DNA of 30,519 nt from Spirochaetia bacterium. GTDB taxonomy: Bacteria; Spirochaetota; Spirochaetia; Treponematales; Breznakiellaceae. Under the pieces are notes generated by a model, which saw only the letters and a program-made list of their open reading frames with translations, was not told the origin of the DNA and ran no database searches. Of the stretch, positions 14,924 to 21,588 are shown piece by piece. A program made the translations under genes and the position numbers. Where the stretch lies: positions 1 to 30,519 of the forward strand of contig BNUU01000022.1 in assembly GCA_025997595.1 (NCBI GenBank), read 5' to 3'. Positions within the stretch are counted from its first letter, which is position 1; every line of letters starts with the position of its first letter.

Positions 14924-15037
14924 CAACATCATAAACTTAAGAAGAAAAGCAACCACGAACCTGGACTACAAACCTTACCCTTTTGTTCGTGTAATTTGTG
15001 TGGTTCGTGGTTAAGAATCCTTAAGTTTATGATGTTG
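14924..15037. repeat. Hairpin repeat element with 18-bp perfect terminal inverted repeats
   Basis: CAACATCATAAACTTAAG at 14924-14941 is exactly inverted at 15020-15037. A second nested inverted repeat of 11 bp, AACCACGAACC, lies at 14951-14961 and 15002-15012. The element (114 bp) sits between lptC and lptA, and its right arm carries the two ATGs that can start lptA. No transposase or obvious target duplication is visible. It looks like a MITE or a REP-like mobile hairpin. Confidence 0.8.
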
Positions 15038-15643
15038 CACCTGACACCGTTTTTTGTATTATTTTTTTGCGGCGCGGCAATCGCCGAAGCCGACATCTTC
15101 ACCTTCAAGGCGGACCGGATGACCGGAAGCCGGGCATCGGGAAAGGAAATTACCGTCCTGGTGGGGAACGCCGAAGTCCGGTCCGACAACCTGCTCCTCA
15201 GGGCAAGCCGCATCGAACTCCAGGGGGATGATAACCAGTTTATCGACTGCATCGGGGAGGTCTGGGGCCGGGAGGAGGATAAGGACATCCTCTTTCTAAC
15301 CGACCGGCTGCGCTATGACCGGAAGCTGAAAATTGCCCGGCTGGAGGGGAATTCAACCCTGGAAGATAAAAAAAACGAAATCGTCGCCAAGGGCCGCTTT
15401 ATCGAGTATGATGATCAGGCGGAGGTGACGGTGTTTCAGATTGGGGTGCGGCTTTTTAAGGATGAAATGGTGTGCCGGTCCGAATATGCGGTGTACCGGC
15501 GCACGGAAAAACTCCTGGACCTTTCCGGATTCCCCGTGGTCTTTAAAAAGAACGACGAATTCCGGGCCGACCGGATCCGGGTGGATCTGGATACCGACGA
15601 TGTCACCATGGAAGGCGCCGTCTCCGGTTCCATCAAAAACTAA
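15029..15643 (+). CDS. lptA: LptA/OstA-like periplasmic transport protein
   Basis: Periplasmic bridge protein of the Lpt machinery (204 aa). The start ATGATG gives a signal peptide [21 protein letters not shown], then the OstA domain: [39 protein letters not shown], with repeated beta-strand units such as [21 protein letters not shown] and [15 protein letters not shown]. The frame is open back to a GTG overlapping the lptC stop, but those 37 codons are repeat-element DNA and lack family similarity. Both ATGs lie in the right arm of the hairpin element, so translation could be affected by folding. lptB follows after four bases. Confidence 0.83.
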   Translation: MMLHLTPFFVLFFCGAAIAEADIFTFKADRMTGSRASGKEITVLVGNAEVRSDNLLLRASRIELQGDDNQFIDCIGEVWGREEDKDILFLTDRLRYDRKLKIARLEGNSTLEDKKNEIVAKGRFIEYDDQAEVTVFQIGVRLFKDEMVCRSEYAVYRRTEKLLDLSGFPVVFKKNDEFRADRIRVDLDTDDVTMEGAVSGSIKN

Positions 15644-15647
15644 GCCT

Positions 15648-16637
15648 ATGGATACCAGTACGCCCCGCACCGCCCCCCAAGCCCCCCCTGTACGCGGGGG
15701 CCTGTTAGGAAGGGCGGCGCAGCTCCGGACCGCAGTTCCCCCGTCCCATCCCGCCAAGGCCCAGGGCCGGGGTTCCCTTCTGGAACTTGCCGCTGAACTT
15801 AAAAGCCGAAGTTCCCTTCCGGAACCTTCCGCCGAGATCATTCCCCTGGTTACCGCCCCCCCGGATCTCCCCCACAAGCTTCTGCCGCCTGTTTTCGTCC
15901 GCCCCCAGGATCTCCATGTACTTGAGGTAAGGGATCTCCACAAGAAATTCGGCCGCAAGGAAGTTGTCCGGGGGGTGAACTTTTCGATGAATAACGGGGA
16001 AGTGGCGGGGCTTTTGGGTCCCAACGGCGCCGGAAAAACGACAATTTTCTATATGATTGTCGGCTTTTACCAGCCCAGCGAGGGGAGTGTCACCATGGAC
16101 AATGTGGATATCACTTCGAAACCCATGTACCTGCGGGCACGGCAGGGTATCGCCTACCTGCCCCAGGAAGCGTCGATTTTCCGCAAGCTCACGGTGGAGC
16201 AGAACCTTTGGGCCATTCTGGAAAGCCGCCGGGATATCAAAAAGAAAGAAAAAAAAGAACGGCTTGAATCTTTGCTGAATGAATTCGGTATTGGCAGAAT
16301 CCGCCACCAGTTCGGTTTTACCCTTTCCGGGGGGGAACGGCGGCGTACCGAAATCGCCCGGGCCCTCACCACGGAGCCCAAGTTCCTCTTGCTGGACGAG
16401 CCCTTCGCCGGCATCGACCCCATCGCGGTCTACGAAATCAAGCAGATCATCCGTAGACTTGCCGAAAAGGGCATCGGCATCCTCATCACCGACCACAACG
16501 TCCGGGATACCCTGGAAATTACCACCGAAGCCTTCATTATAGCCAACGGCACCATCGTCGCCCGGGGGGATCGGGATACTATCCTTGCCAACGACATGGT
16601 CCGGGAAGTATACCTGGGCTCCGAATTCAAAATGTAG
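15648..16637 (+). CDS. lptB: LptB-like ABC transporter ATPase with long N-terminal extension
   Basis: ATPase that powers lipid extraction by LptFG at the inner membrane. Walker [10 protein letters not shown] at 124-132, Q-loop PQEASIF, signature LSGGE at 226-230, Walker B FLLLDEP with Asp250/Glu251, and switch His283 (TDHNVRD). The region from [13 protein letters not shown] onward matches the usual 240-residue LptB. The first 88 residues are an extra Pro/Ala/Leu-rich, disordered-looking segment containing two 39-bp tandem-like repeats. No in-frame ATG or GTG start closer to the core was found, so the extension is probably translated. LptF and LptG are not in the window. The gene ends 12 bases from the convergent LUD gene. 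Confidence 0.9.
   Translation: MDTSTPRTAPQAPPVRGGLLGRAAQLRTAVPPSHPAKAQGRGSLLELAAELKSRSSLPEPSAEIIPLVTAPPDLPHKLLPPVFVRPQDLHVLEVRDLHKKFGRKEVVRGVNFSMNNGEVAGLLGPNGAGKTTIFYMIVGFYQPSEGSVTMDNVDITSKPMYLRARQGIAYLPQEASIFRKLTVEQNLWAILESRRDIKKKEKKERLESLLNEFGIGRIRHQFGFTLSGGERRRTEIARALTTEPKFLLLDEPFAGIDPIAVYEIKQIIRRLAEKGIGILITDHNVRDTLEITTEAFIIANGTIVARGDRDTILANDMVREVYLGSEFKM
15772..15836 (+). repeat. 39-bp-period repeat inside the lptB N-terminal extension
   Basis: GTTCCCTTCTGGAACTTGCC (15772 on) recurs at 15811 as GTTCCCTTCCGGAACCTTCC, an exact spacing of 13 codons. Each copy starts with a small inverted repeat GTTCC-N5-GGAAC. In protein it gives [10 protein letters not shown] and [11 protein letters not shown] slipped-strand or mobile-repeat origin of the extension is plausible. 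Confidence 0.6.
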
Positions 16638-16649
16638 CCGCGAAGTAAA

Positions 16650-17297
16650 TTACAGTCCCAGATCCTTCCCAATCAGGATCACCTTGATCCGGCCTGCGGG
16701 TTTGCAGAGACGGGTGGTGACGATGTAGGTGCAGATCGAATCTGCGGAGAGGCAGTTGCCGCAGCTGCCGGTTTCCCCGCAGGGGGTTTTGTTGTCCGGG
16801 CCTACCCGCTGCATGTTGGCGGGGGACGCGATGGTCCGGGCGCGGTCATAGGCGGCTTGCAGGTTTTTCGTCACCTTGTTCATCCCCGCCACCACGATAA
16901 CCTGTTTGGGGCCGTAGATCATGGCGGCCACCCGGTTGCCCCCGCCGTCGATGTTCACCAGCTGCCCGTCCTCGCTGAGGGCGTTACTGCCGGTGAGGAA
17001 GGTGTCACAGAGCAGGGCCCGGCGCATCAGCTCCTGCCGTTCCGCGGGGGTGGCGCCGCTGTCCCGGTCAATGACCTGGTAGCCCTTTTCCGCCGCACGT
17101 TTTTGGAGCCCCAGGGCCACGGTGCTCATGGAGCCGCCCCAGGAAACCACATCGGTTTTGGGGATCAGGGAAAAGATCTTTTCGACCGCCGCTTCACTTT
17201 CGTCAAAATAAAAGGCCTCGAAAAACCGGTTCTGCAGGGCCTTTACTACTTTGGGGCCCAGTTTGCTGTAGCGCAACTCAATGGGAGATTTTGCCAT
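16650..17297 (-). CDS. LUD-domain protein (LutC/YkgG-like)
   Basis: 215-residue single-domain protein of the LUD family (PF02589), related to LutB/LutC components of lactate-utilisation complexes but in a stand-alone form. Recognisable parts are DVVSWGGSMSTVALGL, YQVIDRDSGATPAERQELMRRALLCDTFLTGSNALSEDGQLVNIDGGGNRVAAMIYGPKQVIVVAGMNK and the Cys cluster CGETGSCGNCLSADSIC near the C-terminus, which could bind metal or an Fe-S cluster. An AAGGAGG site seven bases before this ATG decides the start over one eight codons upstream. No LutA or LutB partner is nearby, so the pathway is unknown. Confidence 0.85.
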   Translation of the reverse strand: MAKSPIELRYSKLGPKVVKALQNRFFEAFYFDESEAAVEKIFSLIPKTDVVSWGGSMSTVALGLQKRAAEKGYQVIDRDSGATPAERQELMRRALLCDTFLTGSNALSEDGQLVNIDGGGNRVAAMIYGPKQVIVVAGMNKVTKNLQAAYDRARTIASPANMQRVGPDNKTPCGETGSCGNCLSADSICTYIVTTRLCKPAGRIKVILIGKDLGL

Positions 17298-17339
17298 ATC
17301 ATGCCTCCTTATATTAACCACGAAGTAATGGTAAAAAAT

Positions 17340-17600
17340 CTATCTTTTGGCGGATTCGGCGGCTTTCCAATCGGCGATAAAATATTCATAGGCGGCCATG
17401 GTGGCGGCCATGGTGGTATCCTGCACGTCACCCCGGCCGTACCAGTCGGCGCCGTCCATGATATACAGGTGCTGCAGCACCCCCTCAAGGTCCGCTACGG
17501 TGCAGCTTGGGTCCGATTCCCGGCGGCGACGGAGCCCCCGGATCTCCTGTTCAAAGATATTGTCGTACATGACATCCCGCCACTCAACCGAAACGGCCAC
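17340..17600 (-). CDS. Small hypothetical protein (86 aa)
   Basis: Acidic, helix-rich small protein without signal peptide or membrane segment; I recognise no family. It contains EQEIRGLRRRRESDPSCTVADLEGVLQHLYIMDGADWYGRGDVQDTTMAATMAAYEYFIADWK, with well-placed Trp and Tyr that look like a folded domain. The start is probably the GTG (GGGGA upstream), though the ATG at codon 11 is an alternative. It lies 42 bases before the LUD gene on the same strand, so the two may form an operon. It is transcribed away from rny. Confidence 0.7.
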   Translation of the reverse strand: MAVSVEWRDVMYDNIFEQEIRGLRRRRESDPSCTVADLEGVLQHLYIMDGADWYGRGDVQDTTMAATMAAYEYFIADWKAAESAKR

Positions 17601-17670
17601 CTTATTCCCCCGTTACCATCCTCTTTTCCCAAATTGTATACCCCCGGGGGGCTGTTTTTCAATCCTCACC

Positions 17671-17700
17671 TTGACAAATGATCATTTTTCATTATATCCT
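17671..17700 (+). promoter_or_regulatory. Probable promoter of rny
   Basis: Perfect -35 TTGACA, then an AT-rich -10 region: TATATC at 16 bases or TATCCT at 18 bases spacing. Transcription would start about 30-35 bases before the ATG. An AAGGGG ribosome site follows. Confidence 0.5.
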
Positions 17701-17738
17701 AATATGTACTTTAATATACATCGGTAAGGGGTAGAGCG

Positions 17739-19268
17739 ATGGATTGGATATTCTATATAATCCTCCCTCTTGCCGGGTTAACCTTGGGCTGGATTATAAG
17801 ATGGCTGTATGCCAGATTTCAACTTACGGCATCGGAGCAGCGCGCCGAACGTATAAAACAGGATGCGATAAAAGAAGCTGAAGCCAAAAAGAAGGAAATC
17901 CTTCTTGAGGCAAAAGAAAACGTTATTCGCGAACGAAACCAGCAGGAGAGGGAAACTCGGGAACGCAGGGCTGAATTGCAGCGGTATGAACGCCGCGTTT
18001 TACAAAAAGAAGAGGCCGTTGATAAAAAGACGGCCCAGATTGAGAAGACGGAACAGGTCCTGGCCGACAAGGAAAAGGCCTGTCAGGAGCGGGAAGATGG
18101 CCTGGGCCGGGAAGAAGAGCGGTACCGGGCGGAATTGGAGCGGATCTCAGGCCTAACGCCTGAGGAGGCGAAGGCACTCATCATCCAGGATCTGGAAAAT
18201 GAGGCGAAGCATGACGCCCAGGCCCTGCTCAACAAGATTGAAGCAGAAGCCAACCTCGCCGGGGAGAAAAAGGCCCGTGACATCCTGGTGGCCACCATCC
18301 AACGGCTTGCCACGGAAGTAACCGGGGATGTAACGGTGACCACCGTTACCCTGCCCAACGACGAGATGAAGGGTCGGATCATAGGCCGGGAGGGACGGAA
18401 CATCCGTACCCTGGAGACCCTCACCGGGGTGGATATCATCATCGACGATACCCCGGAGGCGGTGGTTATCTCCTGCTTTGACCCGGTACGCCGGGAAATT
18501 GCCAAGGTCAGCCTGGAACGGCTCATCACCGACGGCCGGATACACCCGGCGCGGATCGAGGAAATCGTCACCAAGGTGACCAAGGATATCTCCCAGAAGA
18601 TCTTTGAAGAGGGCGAAAAGGTTCTCTTTGACCTGGGCATCCACAATATCAAGCAGGACGCTATCCGCGCCCTGGGACGGCTCTATTTCCGCACCAGTTA
18701 CGGGCAGAACGTGCTCTACCACTCCAGGGAAGTGGCGATCCTCGCCGGCGTGTTGGCCGCCGAGGTCGGCGCCAACCGGGAACTGGCCAAGCGTGCGGCC
18801 CTGCTCCACGATATCGGCAAGGGGGTGGAGTCCGATTCCGACCTGAACCACGCCGAAATCGGCATGGACATGGCCCGGAAGATGGGCGAAGACCCCCGGA
18901 TCATCAACGCCGTGGGGAGCCACCACAACGACATCGAGCCCATCTGTATCGAATCGGTGCTGGTGCAGATTGCGGACGCCATTTCTGCGGCCCGGCCCGG
19001 CGCCCGGCGGGAAACCCTGGACAACTACATCAAACGGCTTGAAAACCTTGAAAGCGTGGCCACCGGTTTTGAGGGTGTGGACAAGGCCTTTGCCATCCAG
19101 GCGGGCCGGGAACTGCGGATCATGGTCAATAACGATGCGGTAAACGACGAGCAGACCCGTGACCTTGCCAAGCAGATAGCCAAGAAGATCGAGAACGATC
19201 TGCGGTATCCGGGTCGTATCAAGGTGACCATGATCCGGGAAACGAGGATTACGGAGTACGCCCGGTAG
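17739..19268 (+). CDS. rny: Ribonuclease Y
   Basis: Membrane-anchored endoribonuclease that starts mRNA decay (509 aa, standard length). The N-terminal membrane helix (residues 3-25, IFYIILPLAGLTLGWIIRWLY) is followed by a long charged coiled coil (30-170). The KH domain (about 208-265) has the GxxG loop IIGREGRN, and the HD domain has the metal pair His357-Asp358 in LLHDIGKG. A ribosome site AAGGGG precedes the ATG. It is alone on its strand, between divergent small genes and the convergent HAD gene. Confidence 0.96.
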   Translation: MDWIFYIILPLAGLTLGWIIRWLYARFQLTASEQRAERIKQDAIKEAEAKKKEILLEAKENVIRERNQQERETRERRAELQRYERRVLQKEEAVDKKTAQIEKTEQVLADKEKACQEREDGLGREEERYRAELERISGLTPEEAKALIIQDLENEAKHDAQALLNKIEAEANLAGEKKARDILVATIQRLATEVTGDVTVTTVTLPNDEMKGRIIGREGRNIRTLETLTGVDIIIDDTPEAVVISCFDPVRREIAKVSLERLITDGRIHPARIEEIVTKVTKDISQKIFEEGEKVLFDLGIHNIKQDAIRALGRLYFRTSYGQNVLYHSREVAILAGVLAAEVGANRELAKRAALLHDIGKGVESDSDLNHAEIGMDMARKMGEDPRIINAVGSHHNDIEPICIESVLVQIADAISAARPGARRETLDNYIKRLENLESVATGFEGVDKAFAIQAGRELRIMVNNDAVNDEQTRDLAKQIAKKIENDLRYPGRIKVTMIRETRITEYAR

Positions 19269-19270
19269 AA

Positions 19271-19975
19271 TTAAGAATTTAACCACTTTGGAAGCGGCTC
19301 ATCTGTTCGCCCGAATAGCTGGGCCGCTTCCGCCAGATCGCCGCAGCGGCGCCAGACCGTGGCGAGGACTTCTTCCGGGGGTTCCAGCAGATCCTTGATA
19401 AACACCGAGCGGATATTGGCGGCGGCAAGGGCGCGGAGCCCTGCGGTGGAATCTTCAAAACCGACGCAGGCAGCGGGGGGCTGACCCAGCCGCTTTGCCG
19501 CCAAAAGGAAAATATCCGGAGCGGGTTTGCCGTGGATCACCTCGTCACCGCAGGTGATCAGGTCAAACCTGTCCCGGATATGAGCCTGTTCCAGCTTCCA
19601 CAGAGCCCCCGCCCGGGCTGTGGAAGTGGCCACCCCAAAGGGAACCCCCAATGCGGTAAGCCTGTCCAGCAGGGTAAGCAGGCCCGGTTTACAGGCAATG
19701 CCCTCTTTCTCAACGGTTTCATGGTTCAGGCGGATTAGTTCTTCATGAATTTCAGTATAGGGAAAATCCTTCCCGTATTTTTCCAGCAAGATACCCCTGG
19801 TGGCTCTCCCATCCACGCCAATGGTACACAGCATCGTTTCCCGGTGGATTTCCCAGCCCAGGTTTTGGGCCGCCCGCAGCCACAGGTCCATCACAGGCCG
19901 CTCCGTATCAAGCATGAGGCCGTCCATATCAAATATGACGGCCCCGGGCAGAAAAGGCTTTTCAATATTCGGCAT
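19271..19975 (-). CDS. HAD-superfamily phosphatase (beta-phosphoglucomutase-like)
   Basis: 234-residue hydrolase or phosphomutase. Motif I FDMDGLMLDTE supplies the nucleophile and acid/base Asp, motif II is VATSTARAG, motif III Lys is in HGKPAPDIFLLAAKRL, and motif IV is GFEDSTAGLRAL. A helical cap of subclass I lies between motifs I and II. Substrates in this group are sugar or nucleotide phosphates and cannot be told apart from sequence. The ATG at MPNIEKPF is preferred over a TTG two codons earlier. It starts 16 bases after the sigma factor gene, so both probably share the sigma-54 promoter. Confidence 0.88.
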   Translation of the reverse strand: MPNIEKPFLPGAVIFDMDGLMLDTERPVMDLWLRAAQNLGWEIHRETMLCTIGVDGRATRGILLEKYGKDFPYTEIHEELIRLNHETVEKEGIACKPGLLTLLDRLTALGVPFGVATSTARAGALWKLEQAHIRDRFDLITCGDEVIHGKPAPDIFLLAAKRLGQPPAACVGFEDSTAGLRALAAANIRSVFIKDLLEPPEEVLATVWRRCGDLAEAAQLFGRTDEPLPKWLNS

Positions 19976-19991
19976 AATCAAGATTATGGGG

Positions 19992-20876
19992 TTACGCTAC
20001 ATAAGCTTCAAGGAGCCGCTGGCGGGTGGGATGCTGGAGCCGCCTGAGGGCCTTTTTTTCAATCTGCCGGATCCGTTCCTTGGTCAGGTTGAACTTGTCG
20101 CCGATTTCCTTGAGGGACATGGGGACGCTGTCCCCCAGGCCGTAACGGAAGCGGATAATGTCCGCCTCTTTTTCATTTAAGGTCCCCAGCACGGTCTCGA
20201 TGTCGTTCTGCAGGGCCCGGCCCACCGCGTAATCATCCGGGGCCTGGTAGTTTTCATCCTCGATAAAATCTTCCAGGGTGGAAGAATCCTTATCCACCGC
20301 AAAGGCGGGATTCTCCAGGGAGATCAGTTCCCGGCTGATATTGACCAGATCCGCCACGTGTTCCTTTTCCATATTGAGGAGCCGGGCAATCTCAATTATT
20401 TCACCCTCCGTGGTATGGCTTTCCTGGACCAGCTTCCGGGCCTTTTCAATCTGAACCAGCTCGTTGGCCCGGTTGAGGGGCAGCCGGATCATCCGGGATT
20501 TTTCGCAGATAGCCTTGAGGATGGACTGCCTAATCCACCACACCGCATAGGAAATAAAATGATAACCCTTGTCCACATCGTAGCGTTCAACGGCGTTGAT
20601 TAAACCGATATTGCCTTCGCTTATCAAATCGGAAAGGGGAATCCCCTGCCCCTGATATTTCTTGGCCACATTTACCACAAAGCGCAAATTCGAATTTACC
20701 AGCTTGTCACGGGCCGCCTTACTGCCGGCCGCAGCCGCACGGGCAGCCTTGTCTTCATCTTCTTTGCTTAAAAGAGGTATACGGTTGATTTCCTTGAGAT
20801 AGGCGGACAGCACATTTTCGTTAGCGCTGAATCCCTCCGTTTGGGTCTTCGTTTTTTTCGTCCTGGTCGCGGTCAT
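19992..20876 (-). CDS. Group-2 sigma-70 family sigma factor (RpoS/SigB-like alternative sigma)
   Basis: Alternative RNA polymerase sigma factor (294 aa). It lacks region 1.1 and the long spacer of RpoD. Region 1.2: NVLSAYLKEINRIPLLSKEDE. Region 2: DKLVNSNLRFVVNVAKKYQGQGIPLSDLISEGNIGLINAVERYDVDKGYHFISYAVWWIRQSI, with the -10-binding WWIRQ intact. Region 3 lies around 130-190. Region 4 has helix-turn-helix SLKEIGDKFNLTKERIRQIEKKALRRL for the -35. An AAGGAGG site lies a few bases before the ATG. The upstream sigma-54 consensus promoter implies control by RpoN and an enhancer-binding protein, as for Borrelia rpoS. Calling it RpoS itself is not justified by sequence alone. Confidence 0.92.
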   Translation of the reverse strand: MTATRTKKTKTQTEGFSANENVLSAYLKEINRIPLLSKEDEDKAARAAAAGSKAARDKLVNSNLRFVVNVAKKYQGQGIPLSDLISEGNIGLINAVERYDVDKGYHFISYAVWWIRQSILKAICEKSRMIRLPLNRANELVQIEKARKLVQESHTTEGEIIEIARLLNMEKEHVADLVNISRELISLENPAFAVDKDSSTLEDFIEDENYQAPDDYAVGRALQNDIETVLGTLNEKEADIIRFRYGLGDSVPMSLKEIGDKFNLTKERIRQIEKKALRRLQHPTRQRLLEAYVA

Positions 20877-20930
20877 TCTGCCTCCTTAGAAACTACGTTG
20901 GATATTCCCAACTTCTTATATCTATATATA

Positions 20931-20947
20931 AGCAAGAAGCGTGCCAG
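20931..20947 (-). promoter_or_regulatory. Sigma-54 (RpoN) promoter of the sigma-factor gene
   Basis: CTGGCACGCTTCTTGCT on the minus strand matches the sigma-54 consensus YTGGCACG-N4-TTGCW at every defined position, with the GG and GC pairs exactly 10 bases apart. The predicted transcription start is about 45 bases before the ATG of the sigma factor, in the correct orientation. Confidence 0.85.
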
Positions 20948-21199
20948 ACTGATCAATCCGGACAAATTTTCTGAAAAATATCGGAAAGTACATAATTCAT
21001 TATAATACAAAGAATTAGAGTGATGACGGACCTACGCCTATTTCATTTGAAAGAGCCGGAAAAGCGCCGGACCGGGACACCCCGCCCAAAAAGTCCCATT
21101 ATGACCCGGTTCCCCAAAACAGGCTAAAAACCGTGTCATTTTGACCCTAAATAGCAAAAATGGCCTTACATACCGGTACACCGGCCTTAAATTATTTTC
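20948..21199. other. Intergenic region between the sigma-54 promoter and groES promoter
   Basis: No gene seen. It contains several small palindromes that could be activator sites for the sigma-54 promoter: TTTTC-T-GAAAA just upstream of the promoter, TTTCA-TT-TGAAA about 95-105 bases upstream, and CCGG-AAAAGCG-CCGG about 110-125 bases upstream. A TATTATAAT box on the minus strand could be a second, sigma-70 promoter for the sigma gene. I see no CIRCE element for groES. Confidence 0.4.
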
Positions 21200-21229
21200 T
21201 TGACCATGTGGGGGAATTTTTTGTATATT
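21200..21229 (+). promoter_or_regulatory. Probable promoter of groES
   Basis: TTGACC, 18 bases, TATATT; a further TATAAT follows at once and may be used instead. No heat-shock operator of the HrcA/CIRCE type is seen, so heat control, if any, uses another route. Confidence 0.5.
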
Positions 21230-21272
21230 CTATAATATAAATCCACATTCAATAGTGCAAACGGAGGATCAT

Positions 21273-21539
21273 ATGAAAGTAAAACCTTTGGCAGACCGGG
21301 TCATAGTCAAGCTTGAGAAGACCGAGGCGAAAACCGCCGGCGGGATCATCATTCCCGATACGGCCCAGGAAAAAACTCAAGAAGGCGTGGTGGTTGAGGT
21401 AGGGGATGACAAGGAAGTCATCAAGGTAAAGGCCGGACAGAAGATTCTGTACGACAAGTACGCCGGAACCCAGATCAAGATCGACGGAAATGATCACCTG
21501 ATCCTGAAAATGCAGGACATCCTCGCCATCATCGAGTAG
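21273..21539 (+). CDS. groES: Co-chaperonin GroES
   Basis: Heptameric 10-kDa lid of the GroEL folding chamber (88 aa). The sequence MKVKPLADRVIVKLEKTE is the family N-terminus. The mobile loop EAKTAGGIIIPDTAQEKTQEG and the GroES signature up to VKAGQKILYDKYAGTQI are intact. The start follows a GGAGG site by seven bases; a GTG six codons upstream overlaps that site and is rejected. groEL is not adjacent, as I recall is also the case in treponemes. It is a single-gene unit between its own promoter and a strong terminator. Confidence 0.97.
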   Translation: MKVKPLADRVIVKLEKTEAKTAGGIIIPDTAQEKTQEGVVVEVGDDKEVIKVKAGQKILYDKYAGTQIKIDGNDHLILKMQDILAIIE

Positions 21540-21558
21540 TTTCTGCCCTTTTCCCTTT

Positions 21559-21588
21559 AAAAAAGCCCGACAAATGCCGGGCTTTTTT
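21559..21588. terminator. Bidirectional terminator between groES and the TPR gene
   Basis: An 11-bp perfect stem, AAAAAAGCCCG / CGGGCTTTTTT, with an 8-base loop. It has a T-run on the plus strand for groES and on the minus strand for the convergent alaS operon. Its 3' arm reaches into the TPR gene's stop codon. Confidence 0.93.

Noticed and set aside
15002..15020. GGTTCGTGGTTAAGAATCC as a tRNA T-arm.
   Set aside because: No acceptor, D or anticodon arms can be formed. It is the inner arm of the lptC-lptA hairpin element.
18153..19286. 377-codon minus-strand open frame across rny.
   Set aside because: rny is intact with KH and HD motifs. The antisense product is a low-complexity His/Gly/Val-rich shadow.
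21200..21272. Search for a CIRCE (HrcA) operator before groES.
   Set aside because: No TTAGCACTC-N9-GAGTGCTAA-like inverted repeat is present.
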